Assembly: GCF_051216895.1 (NCBI RefSeq)
Contig: NZ_JBPKAO010000003.1
Coordinates: 62,001 to 126,000 of the forward strand
Direction of reading: 5' to 3'
From: Aquipuribacter sp051216895
GTDB taxonomy: Bacteria > Actinomycetota > Actinomycetes > Actinomycetales > JBBAYJ01
DNA: 64,000 nt
Every line of letters begins with the position of its first letter. Position 1 is the stretch's first letter. Positions 15,423 to 23,932 of this stretch are shown piece by piece. Position numbers and translations under genes: made by a program. The notes under the pieces were generated by a model. It saw nothing but the letters and a program-made list of their open reading frames with translations, had not been told where the DNA came from and made no database searches.

Positions 15423-16631
15423 GTGACCACACCGGCCGACCTGCAGGAGATCGCCCGTGACGTGCGCCCCACCGGCCGGGCGGCCGAGCAGCGGGCCCGC
15501 CAGGGGGTCGAGGACCTCATGCTCCCCAGCGGGGCGACCGGGTCGCTGCAACGGCTGGCGGTGTGGTGGGCCGGGGTCCGGCGCGACCACGAGGCCGCCC
15601 CCCCGGAGCGGGTCACCGCCGTCGTGCTGGCCGGGGACCACGGGATCGCCGTGCGCGGGGTGTCGGCCCTGCCGCTCGGCCACACCGCGGTCACCCTCCG
15701 GGCGCTGCGGGACGGCCGCTCGGCCACCCACGCCGTGGCGGCCGGGCTCGGCGTGACCGTCCGGGCGGAGGAGCTGGACGTGGCCGGTCCGCTCGGGCCG
15801 CGCGGGTCGGCGTTCGACCACACGGACGCCATGGACCCCGACCTGCTGGCGGAGTCCCTCGACCGGGGCGTGGCGCTGGCGGAGGAGCTGTCCGGCCAGG
15901 GCCACGACCTGGTGGTGCTCGGTGAGCTCAACGTCGGGGGGTCCACCACGGCCGCCGCCGTCATCGGGGCCGCCCAGCGCCGACGTGTGCTGGAGGTGGT
16001 CGGCCGCGGCAGCGGTGTCGACGACACCGCCTGGATGCGCAAGGCCGCCGCGGTCCGCGAGGGCTTGCGTCGCGCGCGGTCCCGGCCCCGGGACGTGCCG
16101 AGCATCCTCACCGCCGTGGGGTCCGGGGACGTCGCCGCCTGCACCGCCCTGCTGCTGCGCTGCGCCGCCCTGGGCCTGCCGGTGGTGCTGGACGGCCCGG
16201 TGACGACGGCCGCGGCCGTCCTCGCCCACCGGGTGTCACCGACGTCGCGGCAGTGGTGGCTGTTCGCCGAGCGGGGCGACGAGCCGTGCGTGCACCTGGC
16301 GCAGGACGCGCTGGGCATGCTGCCGGTCCAGGACCTGGGGACCCGCACCGGGCTGGCCGTACCGGGCCTGGTCGCCCTGGGGACGCTGCGGGCGGCGGTG
16401 GCCCTGGCCACGTCGTCGGCCACCCGCGCGGCCTACTGGCCCGAGGACCCGGCCCCGGACGACGGGGCGCACGACGGGCCGCACGACGGGCCGCACGACG
16501 GGGCGGCCACCACCGACGCGACCTCGCCGGACGACGGCGCGGTGGGCGAGGCCTCGCCCCCGGTGCACGACGGGCCGCAGACCGACGTCCCGGTCGACGG
16601 GGCGACCTCGGAGGACCGGGTCAGTCCCTGA
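15423..16631 (+). CDS. CobT-like protein lacking the catalytic Glu
   Basis: A 402-residue homologue of nicotinate-nucleotide:dimethylbenzimidazole phosphoribosyltransferase. Shared blocks are LAVWWAGVRRD, LAGDHGIAVRGVSALP and GRGSGVDD. The CobT motif GDMGIGNTT is changed to GELNVGGSTT. The catalytic LGEGSGA loop is replaced by DLGTRTGLAVP, so the general-base Glu is missing. A normal cobT lies at 27561, so this is a divergent paralogue that may use another base or be non-enzymatic. The C-terminus is a 60-residue Asp/Gly/His-rich tail with HDGP repeats. Its last 11 bp overlap the end of gcvT on the other strand. Confidence 0.7.
   Translation: MTTPADLQEIARDVRPTGRAAEQRARQGVEDLMLPSGATGSLQRLAVWWAGVRRDHEAAPPERVTAVVLAGDHGIAVRGVSALPLGHTAVTLRALRDGRSATHAVAAGLGVTVRAEELDVAGPLGPRGSAFDHTDAMDPDLLAESLDRGVALAEELSGQGHDLVVLGELNVGGSTTAAAVIGAAQRRRVLEVVGRGSGVDDTAWMRKAAAVREGLRRARSRPRDVPSILTAVGSGDVAACTALLLRCAALGLPVVLDGPVTTAAAVLAHRVSPTSRQWWLFAERGDEPCVHLAQDALGMLPVQDLGTRTGLAVPGLVALGTLRAAVALATSSATRAAYWPEDPAPDDGAHDGPHDGPHDGAATTDATSPDDGAVGEASPPVHDGPQTDVPVDGATSEDRVSP
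16469..16504 (+). repeat. 12-bp tandem repeat in the CobT-like gene
   Basis: GCACGACGGGCC occurs twice perfectly (16469-16480 and 16481-16492) with an imperfect third copy to 16504. It encodes repeated HDGP in the protein tail and keeps the reading frame. Confidence 0.8.
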
Positions 16632-17826
16632 CGTGGGAGGGCACGAAGGGCGGGCGCGTCACCCGGCACCGCAGCGGGCGGCCCCGCACGTCCACGGCGA
16701 CCTCGTCGTCGGCCGTCAGCCCTGCAGCCGTGTCCAGCAGGGCCAGCGCCACCCCCGCCCGCAGCGTGGGCGAGAACGTGCCGGACGTGGTGGTCCCCAC
16801 CCGCTCGCCCAGCGCGTCGCCGGCCAGGCGGTAGACCGACATGCCGGCGCGGGGGACGCCCCGCCCCAGGGACAGCAGGCCGTGGGCGCGTCGGGCCGGG
16901 CCGGCCTCCTTCTCGGCGACCACGGCGTCACGGCCGACGAAGTGCGACTTCGTCCAGCCCACCGCGAAACCCAGCCCGGCCTGCACCGGCGAGACGTCGG
17001 GGCCGATGTCGTTGCCGTGCAGCGGGTACCCCATCTCGGTGCGGAGCGTGTCGCGCGCGCCCAGCCCGGCGGGGCGGCCGCCCTCGGCGACCACCGCCCG
17101 GTGCAGCGCGTCCCACAGCGCCGGCGCGCGGTCCGACGGCACCAGGACCTCGTAGCCCCGCTCGCCGGTGTACCCGGTCCGGCAGACCACGGTCCGCTCC
17201 TGGCGGCTGCCGCCGGTGGCGACGAACGACATGTAGGCGTGCCCGTGGGGCAGGTCGACCGCGGCCATCACCGCGTCGGACCTCGGGCCCTGGACGGCCA
17301 GGACCGCGACGTCGGCGTGCACGTCGTCCACCTCGACGCCGTCCGGTGCGCCGTCGCGCAGGGCCTGCACCACCGCCGCGGCGTTGGCCGCGTTGGGCAC
17401 GAGCACCAGGTCGTCGTCGGCGACCCGGTAGACGATCAGGTCGTCGACGATGCCGCCGTCGGGCCTGAGGCTCAGCGTGTACTGGGCCTGCCCCGCACCG
17501 ATCCGGTCCAGGGAGTTGCTGAGGACACCGTCGACGTGGGCGAGCGCGCCGGTGCCCCCGACCAGGACGGTCCCCAGGTGCGACACGTCGAACAGCCCCA
17601 CGTGCTCGCGCACCGCGGCGTGCTCGGCCAGCGTGCCGCCGCCGTCGTACTCCACCGGCATGGCCCAGCCGCCGAACGGGGCCAGGCGCGCCCCGGCCGC
17701 CACGTGGGCCTCGTGCAGGGGTGAGCGGCGCAGCCCGTCGCCCCGTGGCGCTGCGGGCGCCGGCGGCTCGGTGGGGGTCTGCGGTGCCCCGGGGGCGTCG
17801 GGCGGGCGAGAAGAGGTGTCGGCCAC
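16621..17826 (-). CDS. gcvT: Aminomethyltransferase (glycine cleavage T protein)
   Basis: GcvT moves the methylene group from aminomethyl-lipoyl-GcvH to tetrahydrofolate, releasing ammonia. The domain begins near residue 28 with SPLHEAHVAAGARLAPFGGW. Typical motifs are LFDVSHLG, RPDGGIVDDLIVYR, CRTGYTGERGYEV and GLGARDTLRTEMGYPLHG. The 401-residue length includes a Pro-rich N-terminal extension. The GTG at 17826 is fixed by TACGGT-N6-GTG. gcvP and gcvH are not adjacent; pepA is divergent. The overall match is good enough to prefer true GcvT over the YgfZ branch. Confidence 0.88.
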   Translation of the reverse strand: MADTSSRPPDAPGAPQTPTEPPAPAAPRGDGLRRSPLHEAHVAAGARLAPFGGWAMPVEYDGGGTLAEHAAVREHVGLFDVSHLGTVLVGGTGALAHVDGVLSNSLDRIGAGQAQYTLSLRPDGGIVDDLIVYRVADDDLVLVPNAANAAAVVQALRDGAPDGVEVDDVHADVAVLAVQGPRSDAVMAAVDLPHGHAYMSFVATGGSRQERTVVCRTGYTGERGYEVLVPSDRAPALWDALHRAVVAEGGRPAGLGARDTLRTEMGYPLHGNDIGPDVSPVQAGLGFAVGWTKSHFVGRDAVVAEKEAGPARRAHGLLSLGRGVPRAGMSVYRLAGDALGERVGTTTSGTFSPTLRAGVALALLDTAAGLTADDEVAVDVRGRPLRCRVTRPPFVPSHVRD

Positions 17827-17832
17827 CCGAGC

Positions 17833-17838
17833 ACCGTA
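17833..17838 (-). promoter_or_regulatory. -10 hexamer of a leaderless gcvT promoter
   Basis: TACGGT on the minus strand, then 6 nt, then the GTG at 17826. Confidence 0.55.
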
Positions 17839-17920
17839 GTCTCGACGGGCGCGCGCGTGCCCAGGCACCGGCGCCGACCCAGACGCCCCCGCCCACGAGG
17901 CGGGCCGACCGAGGAGCCCT

Positions 17921-19444
17921 GTGAGCACTGCCGACCACACCCCCGTCCCCAGCGCCACGCTGAGCAGCAGGAAGCTGTCGTCCGTGCGGGCCGACGCCGC
18001 AGTCGTCGGGATGGTGAGCGGCCCCGACGGGGCGGCCGTCGCGGTCGACGACCTGCCCGCGGACAGCGTCCACGCGCTGGAGGCGGCCGCGGAGGCGCTG
18101 GACTTCACCGGCAAGGCGTCGCACACGCTGCGCCTGCCCGGGGTCGAGGGCCTCGAGGTCGAGCAGGTCGTCCTGGTCGGCCTCGGTGAGGCCGCCGAGG
18201 ACGGGTCGGTGGACCCCGACGTCGTCCGCCGGGCCGCCGGGGCCGCGCTGCGAGCCGTCAGCAAGGCCGCCACGGTGCTGCTCGTCCTGCCCGCCGAGGA
18301 CGACGAGCAGGTGCGCGCCGCGACCGAGGGCGCCCTGCTGGGCGGCTACCGCTTCCGCACCTACAAGACCGGCGACGCACCGACGCTGGTCGCCGAGGTC
18401 CTCGTGCACGCCGCCGGACGCCGCGACAAGGCCACCAAGACGGCGGTGGAGACCGGCGCCGTGCTGGCCGAGGCCGTCGGGCTGTGCCGCGACCTGGTCA
18501 ACACCTCGCCGCTGGACCTGACCCCGGCCGCCTTCGCGGAGCGGGCCCAGGAGCTGGCCAAGGCCCTGCCGTTCAAGGTGTCCGTCCTGGACGAGAAGCA
18601 GCTGGCCCGCAAGGGCTACGGCGGGATCCTCGCGGTCGGGCAGGGCTCGACCCGCCCGCCGCGCCTGGTCACCCTCACCTACTCCCCCAGCCGCGCCAGG
18701 GGTCATGTCGCCCTGGTCGGCAAGGGCATCACCTTCGACTCCGGCGGGCTGTCCCTCAAGCCCCCGGCCGGCATGCCCGGGATGAAGGCCGACATGGCCG
18801 GCGCCGCCGCCGTGCTCGCCACCGTCGTCGCCGCCGCGCGCCTGGGTCTGCCGGTCGCCGTGACCGGGTACCTCGCCCTGGCCGAGAACATGCCGTCGGG
18901 CTCGGCCCAGCGTCCCAGCGACGTCATCACCATGTACGGCGGCACCACCGTGGAGGTGCTCAACACCGACGCCGAGGGCCGGCTGGTCCTGGCCGACGCC
19001 CTGGTCACCGCCGCCGAGGTCTCCCCCGACGCCGTCATCGACGTCGCCACCCTGACCGGTGCGCAGGTCGTCGCGCTGGGTGGACGCGTGTCCGGCGTCA
19101 TGGGCAACGACGAGGCCCTGCGCAGCGAGGTCCTGTCCGGCGCCGGCGAGGCGGGCGAGCAGATGTGGCCCATGCCGCTGCCCGCGCACCTGCGCCGTGG
19201 CCTGGACTCCCCCGTGGCCGACATCGCCAACGTCGCGAGCTCGCGCGACGGCGGCATGCTGACCGCCGGGCTGTTCCTGCAGGAGTTCGTCGGCACGCGG
19301 GACGGGGCCCCGCTGCCCTGGGCGCACATCGACATCGCCGGGCCCGGGTTCAACGACTCCGGCGCCTACGACCACGTCCACAAGGGTGGTACCGGGGCGT
19401 CCGTGGCCACACTGGTGCGGCTGCTGGAGGCGCGCAGCCGCTGA
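17921..19444 (+). CDS. pepA: Leucyl aminopeptidase (M17 family)
   Basis: A cytoplasmic di-zinc aminopeptidase, 507 residues, normally a hexamer. The N-terminal macro-like domain spans about residues 1-170. The catalytic domain carries the metal ligands in GKGITFDSGGLSLK (Lys, Asp), MKADMAGAAA (Asp) and the M17 signature NTDAEGRLVL. The catalytic Arg lies in that same signature. The GTG at 17921 has a GAGGAG site upstream, so this gene has a normal leader. lpdA follows 78 bp downstream. Besides peptide turnover, PepA proteins can bind DNA in some bacteria; nothing here shows that. Confidence 0.94.
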   Translation: MSTADHTPVPSATLSSRKLSSVRADAAVVGMVSGPDGAAVAVDDLPADSVHALEAAAEALDFTGKASHTLRLPGVEGLEVEQVVLVGLGEAAEDGSVDPDVVRRAAGAALRAVSKAATVLLVLPAEDDEQVRAATEGALLGGYRFRTYKTGDAPTLVAEVLVHAAGRRDKATKTAVETGAVLAEAVGLCRDLVNTSPLDLTPAAFAERAQELAKALPFKVSVLDEKQLARKGYGGILAVGQGSTRPPRLVTLTYSPSRARGHVALVGKGITFDSGGLSLKPPAGMPGMKADMAGAAAVLATVVAAARLGLPVAVTGYLALAENMPSGSAQRPSDVITMYGGTTVEVLNTDAEGRLVLADALVTAAEVSPDAVIDVATLTGAQVVALGGRVSGVMGNDEALRSEVLSGAGEAGEQMWPMPLPAHLRRGLDSPVADIANVASSRDGGMLTAGLFLQEFVGTRDGAPLPWAHIDIAGPGFNDSGAYDHVHKGGTGASVATLVRLLEARSR

Positions 19445-19522
19445 GGTGGTTGGATGAGTGGAGGAACGGCCGGGCCCGCCCGGTGACCCGCAGCAACGAC
19501 GCAGAGGTACGAGGAGCAGCAC

Positions 19523-20902
19523 GTGGCTGAGCAGGAAGAGTTCGACGTCGTCATCCTCGGCGGGGGCAGCGGTGGCTACGCGGCCGCCCTCCGTGGGGCC
19601 GAGCTGGGGCTGTCCGTCGCCCTGGTCGAGAAGGACAAGCTGGGCGGCACCTGCCTGCACCGCGGCTGCATCCCGACCAAGGCGCTGCTGCACGCGGCCG
19701 AGGTCGCCGACTCCGCCCGTGACAGCGAGACCTACGGCGTCAAGGCGACGCTCGAAGGCATCGACGTGCCGGCGGTCACCAAGTACCGCGAGGGCGTGGT
19801 CGGCCGGCTCTACAAGGGCCTGCAGGGTCTGGTGAAGAGCCGCAAGGTCACCTACGTCGAGGGCACCGGTCGACTGGTCGAGCCGAAGGTCGTCGAGGTC
19901 GACGGCCGGCGCCTGAGCGGGAAGAACGTCGTCCTCGCCACCGGCTCCTACCCCCGCACGCTGCCCGGCCTCGAGGTCGGCGGACGCATCCTCAACAGCG
20001 ACGGCGCCCTGGCCCTGGACCACGTGCCGGGCAGCGTCGTCGTCCTGGGCGGCGGCGTCATCGGCGTGGAGTTCGCCAGCGTGTGGCGCTCCTTCGGCGC
20101 CGACGTGACCATCGTCGAGGCGCTGCCCCGGCTGGTGGCCGCCGAGGACGAGGCCATCTCCAAGGCCTTCGAGCGCGCCTACCGCAAGCGCGGGATCGCC
20201 TTCAAGACCGGTGTCCGGTTCACGGGAGCGACGCAGGACGACGACGGCGTCACGGTGACCCTGGAGTCCGGTGAGGAGCTGCGCGCCGACTACCTGATGG
20301 TGGCCGTGGGCCGCGGCCCGGTGACCCACAACCTGGGCTACGAGGAGGCCGGGGTGACGGTCGACCGTGGCTTCGTCCCGACCGACGAGCGGCTCCGCAC
20401 CGGCGTCGACGGCGTGTTCGCCGTCGGGGACATCGTCCCCGGCCTGCAGCTGGCGCACCGCGGCTTCGCGCACGGCATCTTCGTCGCGGAGGAGATCGCG
20501 GGCCTGAACCCGCAGCCGGTCATCGACTCCATGGTGCCGCGCGTCACCTACTCCGAGCCCGAGATCGCCTCGGTCGGCCTCACCGAGGCGCAGGCCAAGG
20601 AGAAGCTCGGCGAGGACAAGGTCGCCACCTACGAGTACAACCTCGGCGGCAACGGCAAGAGCCAGATCCTCGGCACGGCCGGCTTCATCAAGCTGGTGCG
20701 CGAGGTCGACGGTCCCGTCATCGGCGTGCACGCCGTCGGCGCCCGGATGGGTGAGCAGATCGGCGAGGGTCAGCTCATCGTCAACTGGGAGGCCTACCCC
20801 GAGGACGTGGCCGCCCTGATCCACGCGCACCCGACGCAGAACGAGGCGATGGGCGAGGCCCACCTCGCGCTGGCCGGCAAGCCCCTGCACGCGCACTCCT
20901 GA
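19523..20902 (+). CDS. lpdA: Dihydrolipoyl dehydrogenase (E3)
   Basis: The flavoprotein E3 reoxidises dihydrolipoyl groups of 2-oxoacid dehydrogenase complexes with NAD+. The 459-residue protein starts with the FAD Rossmann motif VVILGGGSGGYAAAL, then the redox disulfide GGTCLHRGCIPTK, a second Rossmann fold VVVLGGGVIGVEFA for NAD, and the C-terminal dimer interface with the His-Glu pair in HAHPTQNEAMGEA. A GTG start has a GAGGAGC ribosome-binding site. sucB follows 83 bp later on the same strand, so both probably serve the oxidative TCA cycle. A GGCTCC-ACC-GGAGCC hairpin in the gap could tune the ratio of E3 to E2. Confidence 0.96.
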   Translation: MAEQEEFDVVILGGGSGGYAAALRGAELGLSVALVEKDKLGGTCLHRGCIPTKALLHAAEVADSARDSETYGVKATLEGIDVPAVTKYREGVVGRLYKGLQGLVKSRKVTYVEGTGRLVEPKVVEVDGRRLSGKNVVLATGSYPRTLPGLEVGGRILNSDGALALDHVPGSVVVLGGGVIGVEFASVWRSFGADVTIVEALPRLVAAEDEAISKAFERAYRKRGIAFKTGVRFTGATQDDDGVTVTLESGEELRADYLMVAVGRGPVTHNLGYEEAGVTVDRGFVPTDERLRTGVDGVFAVGDIVPGLQLAHRGFAHGIFVAEEIAGLNPQPVIDSMVPRVTYSEPEIASVGLTEAQAKEKLGEDKVATYEYNLGGNGKSQILGTAGFIKLVREVDGPVIGVHAVGARMGEQIGEGQLIVNWEAYPEDVAALIHAHPTQNEAMGEAHLALAGKPLHAHS

Positions 20903-20928
20903 TCCACCCGGGCCCCCGGCCCGACCTC

Positions 20929-20943
20929 GGCTCCACCGGAGCC
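20929..20943 (+). other. Small intercistronic hairpin between lpdA and sucB
   Basis: GGCTCC and GGAGCC pair around ACC. It could be a weak attenuator or an mRNA-stability element. Confidence 0.3.
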
Positions 20944-20985
20944 AGCCCAGTCCCGCACAGCACGAACGACGGAGGACGACCAGAC

Positions 20986-23025
20986 ATGGCGAACCCGGTC
21001 AACATGCCGCCCCTCGGTGAGAGCGTCACCGAAGGCACGGTCACCCGATGGCTCAAGCAGGTCGGTGACCGGGTGGAGCAGGACGAGCCCCTGGTGGAGA
21101 TCGCGACCGACAAGGTCGACACCGAGATCCCCTCCCCGTTCGCGGGGACGCTCCTGGAGATCAGCGTCGACGAGGACGAGACGGCCGAGGTCGGCTCGCA
21201 GCTCGCCGTGATCGGCGAGGAGTCCGAGGCCGGCGGGTCCGGCGACGGCGGGTCCGACGGCTCGTCGGGCTCGTCCGGCTCCGACGAGCCCGCCTCCTCC
21301 GGCGAGGCGTCCGGCTCCGACCTGCCGGCCGCCCAGGACTCCGGCTCGTCCGGGTCCGACGCCCAGGGCTCCCAGGACTCCGGGTCCGGCGACCCCGGGC
21401 CGCAGGACGAGGTCGCGGCCGAGGACGCCGACGAGCCGGCCGACACGCCGAGCACGGCCGCGGACGCGCCCGCCGAGAAGCCGTCCGCCGACACCCAGCA
21501 GGGTGGCGGCGGGACCGAGATCGTCATGCCCGCCCTGGGCGAGTCGGTCACGGAGGGCACCATCACCCGCTGGCTCAAGGCCGAGGGCGACACCGTCGAG
21601 GTCGACGAGCCCATCGTCGAGGTCGCCACCGACAAGGTCGACACCGAGATCCCCTCCCCCGTGGCGGGCACGGTGCTGCGCATCATCGTCGGCGAGGACG
21701 AGACCGCCGAGGTCGGCGCCCCCCTGGTCGTCGTGGGCGACCCGTCGGCCTCCGGCGGCTCCGCGCCCGACGGTGACGCCGGCGGCGAGGCCCCCGCCGA
21801 GGCGCCCGCGCAGGAGGAGGCACCGAAGGACGAGGCACCGAAGGACGAGGCGCCTGCCGCCGACGCCGAGGACGCCGCGGCCGAGGAGCCCACCACCCAG
21901 GACAGCTCGGCCGAGCAGTACAACTCCGCCGAGTCGCAGGTCCCTCAGCCCACGGCGCTGGACACGTCCCCGACCACCACGTCCAGCGAGCAGGGCAAGG
22001 GCGGCGAGGGCCAGTCCTCCGGTGGCTCCGCGGCCTCGACCGGCGGCATGTCCGCGGTGTCCGGTGGCGACGCCAGCGGCTACATCACCCCGATCGTCCG
22101 CAAGCTGGCGGCTGAGAAGGGCGTGGACCTGTCCGAGGTCAGCGGCACCGGGGTCGGCGGCCGGATCCGCCGTCAGGACGTCCTGGCCGCGGCCGAGGCG
22201 GCCGAGAAGGCCGCCCAGCAGCCGGCTCCCGCCGAGGCGGAGGCACCCGCCCCCGCTGCGGCGCCCAAGACCCCGGCCAAGGCCGCCCCGGCCGCCGAGG
22301 TGTCCGCCAAGCGGGGCACCCGCGAGAAGATGACGCGGCTGCGCAAGGTCATCGCCCAGCGCATGGTCGAGTCCCTGCAGGTGTCGGCCCAGCTCACCAC
22401 GGTCGTCGAGGTCGACGTCACCCGCGTCTCCGCGCTGCGCAACCGGGCCAAGGGCCCGTTCCAGGAGCGCGAGGGCGTCAAGCTGTCGTTCCTGCCGTTC
22501 TTCGCCCTGGCTGCCGTCGAGGCGCTCAAGGCGTTCCCGGTGGTCAACTCCAGCATCGACGGCGACGAGGTCGTCTACCACGGCGCCGAGCACCTGGGCA
22601 TGGCCGTGGACACCGAGCGGGGTCTGCTGGTCCCGGTCATCAAGGACGCCGGCGACCTCAACATCGCGGGGCTGGCCCGGAAGATCGCCGACCTGGCCGA
22701 GCGGACCCGGACCAACTCGATCAGCCCCGACGACCTGAGCGGTGGCACCTTCACGCTGACCAACACCGGCAGCCGGGGCGCCCTGTTCGACACGCCGATC
22801 CTCAACCAGCCCCAGGTCGCCATCCTGGGCACGGGGGCCGTGGTCAAGCGGCCGACGGTCGTGACCGACAGCGAGGGCAACGAGTCCATCGCCGTCCGCT
22901 CGATGGTCTACCTGGCCCTGTCCTACGACCACCGCATCGTCGACGGGGCCGAGGCCGCGCGCTTCCTGTCCGCCATGAAGCAGCGGCTCGAGGACGGCGC
23001 CTTCGAGTCCGACCTGGGTCTCTGA
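20986..23025 (+). CDS. sucB: Dihydrolipoamide succinyltransferase (E2 of 2-oxoglutarate dehydrogenase), two lipoyl domains
   Basis: The E2 core transfers succinyl groups from the E1-bound intermediate to CoA. The order is lipoyl domain 1 (about residues 1-78, lipoyl Lys in EIATDKVDTEI), an acidic Ser/Gly/Asp linker, lipoyl domain 2 (about 175-255, EVATDKVDTEI), a long Ala/Glu/Pro linker, a peripheral-subunit-binding domain (about 363-400, YITPIVRKLAAEKGVDLSEV), and the catalytic domain with His-Asp in SYDHRIVDGAEAARFL. Length is 679 residues. Two lipoyl domains are typical of actinobacterial E2. The start has a GGAGGACG site. LipA and LipB encoded later in this window can supply its cofactor. 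It could equally serve pyruvate dehydrogenase, as actinobacterial E2 is often shared. Confidence 0.93.
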   Translation: MANPVNMPPLGESVTEGTVTRWLKQVGDRVEQDEPLVEIATDKVDTEIPSPFAGTLLEISVDEDETAEVGSQLAVIGEESEAGGSGDGGSDGSSGSSGSDEPASSGEASGSDLPAAQDSGSSGSDAQGSQDSGSGDPGPQDEVAAEDADEPADTPSTAADAPAEKPSADTQQGGGGTEIVMPALGESVTEGTITRWLKAEGDTVEVDEPIVEVATDKVDTEIPSPVAGTVLRIIVGEDETAEVGAPLVVVGDPSASGGSAPDGDAGGEAPAEAPAQEEAPKDEAPKDEAPAADAEDAAAEEPTTQDSSAEQYNSAESQVPQPTALDTSPTTTSSEQGKGGEGQSSGGSAASTGGMSAVSGGDASGYITPIVRKLAAEKGVDLSEVSGTGVGGRIRRQDVLAAAEAAEKAAQQPAPAEAEAPAPAAAPKTPAKAAPAAEVSAKRGTREKMTRLRKVIAQRMVESLQVSAQLTTVVEVDVTRVSALRNRAKGPFQEREGVKLSFLPFFALAAVEALKAFPVVNSSIDGDEVVYHGAEHLGMAVDTERGLLVPVIKDAGDLNIAGLARKIADLAERTRTNSISPDDLSGGTFTLTNTGSRGALFDTPILNQPQVAILGTGAVVKRPTVVTDSEGNESIAVRSMVYLALSYDHRIVDGAEAARFLSAMKQRLEDGAFESDLGL

Positions 23026-23029
23026 GCCG

Positions 23030-23920
23030 GTGAAGGTCGCCGTCACCGGTGCGTCCGGGCTGATCGGTTCCGCCCTCGTCCCCGCGCTGCGCGCGTCGGG
23101 TCACGAGGTGGTCCGGCTGGTCCGGCGCCCGGCGACGGCCGACGACGAGGTCACCTGGGACCCGAAGGCCGGCACGGTGGACCTGGTGGGGCTCGCCGGC
23201 ACCGACGCGGTCGTCCATCTGGCCGGGGCCGGCGTCGGGGACAAGCGCTGGAGCGAGGCCTACAAGCAGACGATCCTCCGCTCCCGGGTGGACAGCACGC
23301 GGACCATCGTCACAGCCATGCTCGAGCTGGACCCCCGTCCCTCGGTCCTGCTGTCCGGGTCGGCCGTCGGCTACTACGGCGACCGCGGCGAGGAGGTCCT
23401 GCTGGAGACCAGCGCCCGCGGCGACGGCTTCCTCAGCGACGTCGTGGTGGCCTGGGAGGCCGAGGCGCAGCCGGCCGCCGACGCCGGGATCCGGACCGTC
23501 CTGCTGCGGACCGGGCTGGTGATGGCCCCTGGCGGCGGCGCGTTCGGACGGCTGCTGCCCATCATCAAGGCCGGGGTCGGCGGACCGATCGGGGACGGCC
23601 GGATGTGGTGGCCGTGGATCACGCTGGTCGACGAGGTCCGGGCCATCGAGTTCCTGCTGACGGCCGACGTCTCCGGCCCCGTCAACCTGGGGACGCCGCA
23701 CCCGGCCCGCAACGTCGACGTCACCCGGACCGTGGCGCGCGCCCTGGGTCGGCCCGCGCTGGTGCCCGTGCCGGGCTTCGCGCTCCGGATCGTGCTGGGC
23801 GAGTTCTCCGAGGACGTCACGGCCAGCCAGCGGATGGTCCCGCAGGCCCTGTCGGAGGCCGGGTTCGACTTCGTCCACGGTGACCTGGACCACGCCGCGA
23901 GCTGGCTCGCCGACCAGTAG
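23030..23920 (+). CDS. TIGR01777-family NAD(P)-dependent epimerase-like protein
   Basis: A 296-residue extended short-chain dehydrogenase-fold protein. The N-terminal KVAVTGASGLIGSALVPAL is the nucleotide-binding loop. The TIGR01777 landmarks DAVVHLAGAGVGDKRWSEAYK, LLSGSAVGYYGDRGEEVL and WPWITLVDEVRAIEFLL follow, and the C-terminal half has the DUF1731-like ending MVPQALSEAGFDF. The substrate is not known. Its GTG start is 4 bp after the sucB stop, so it is co-transcribed and probably translationally coupled, a pairing seen often in actinobacteria. Confidence 0.88.
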   Translation: MKVAVTGASGLIGSALVPALRASGHEVVRLVRRPATADDEVTWDPKAGTVDLVGLAGTDAVVHLAGAGVGDKRWSEAYKQTILRSRVDSTRTIVTAMLELDPRPSVLLSGSAVGYYGDRGEEVLLETSARGDGFLSDVVVAWEAEAQPAADAGIRTVLLRTGLVMAPGGGAFGRLLPIIKAGVGGPIGDGRMWWPWITLVDEVRAIEFLLTADVSGPVNLGTPHPARNVDVTRTVARALGRPALVPVPGFALRIVLGEFSEDVTASQRMVPQALSEAGFDFVHGDLDHAASWLADQ

Positions 23921-23932
23921 GCGGCGCACGGG

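Noticed and set aside
16928..20896. Open frame of more than 1300 codons on the minus strand
   Set aside because: It runs antisense to pepA and lpdA and through gcvT in another frame; composition is repetitive and no domain is visible.
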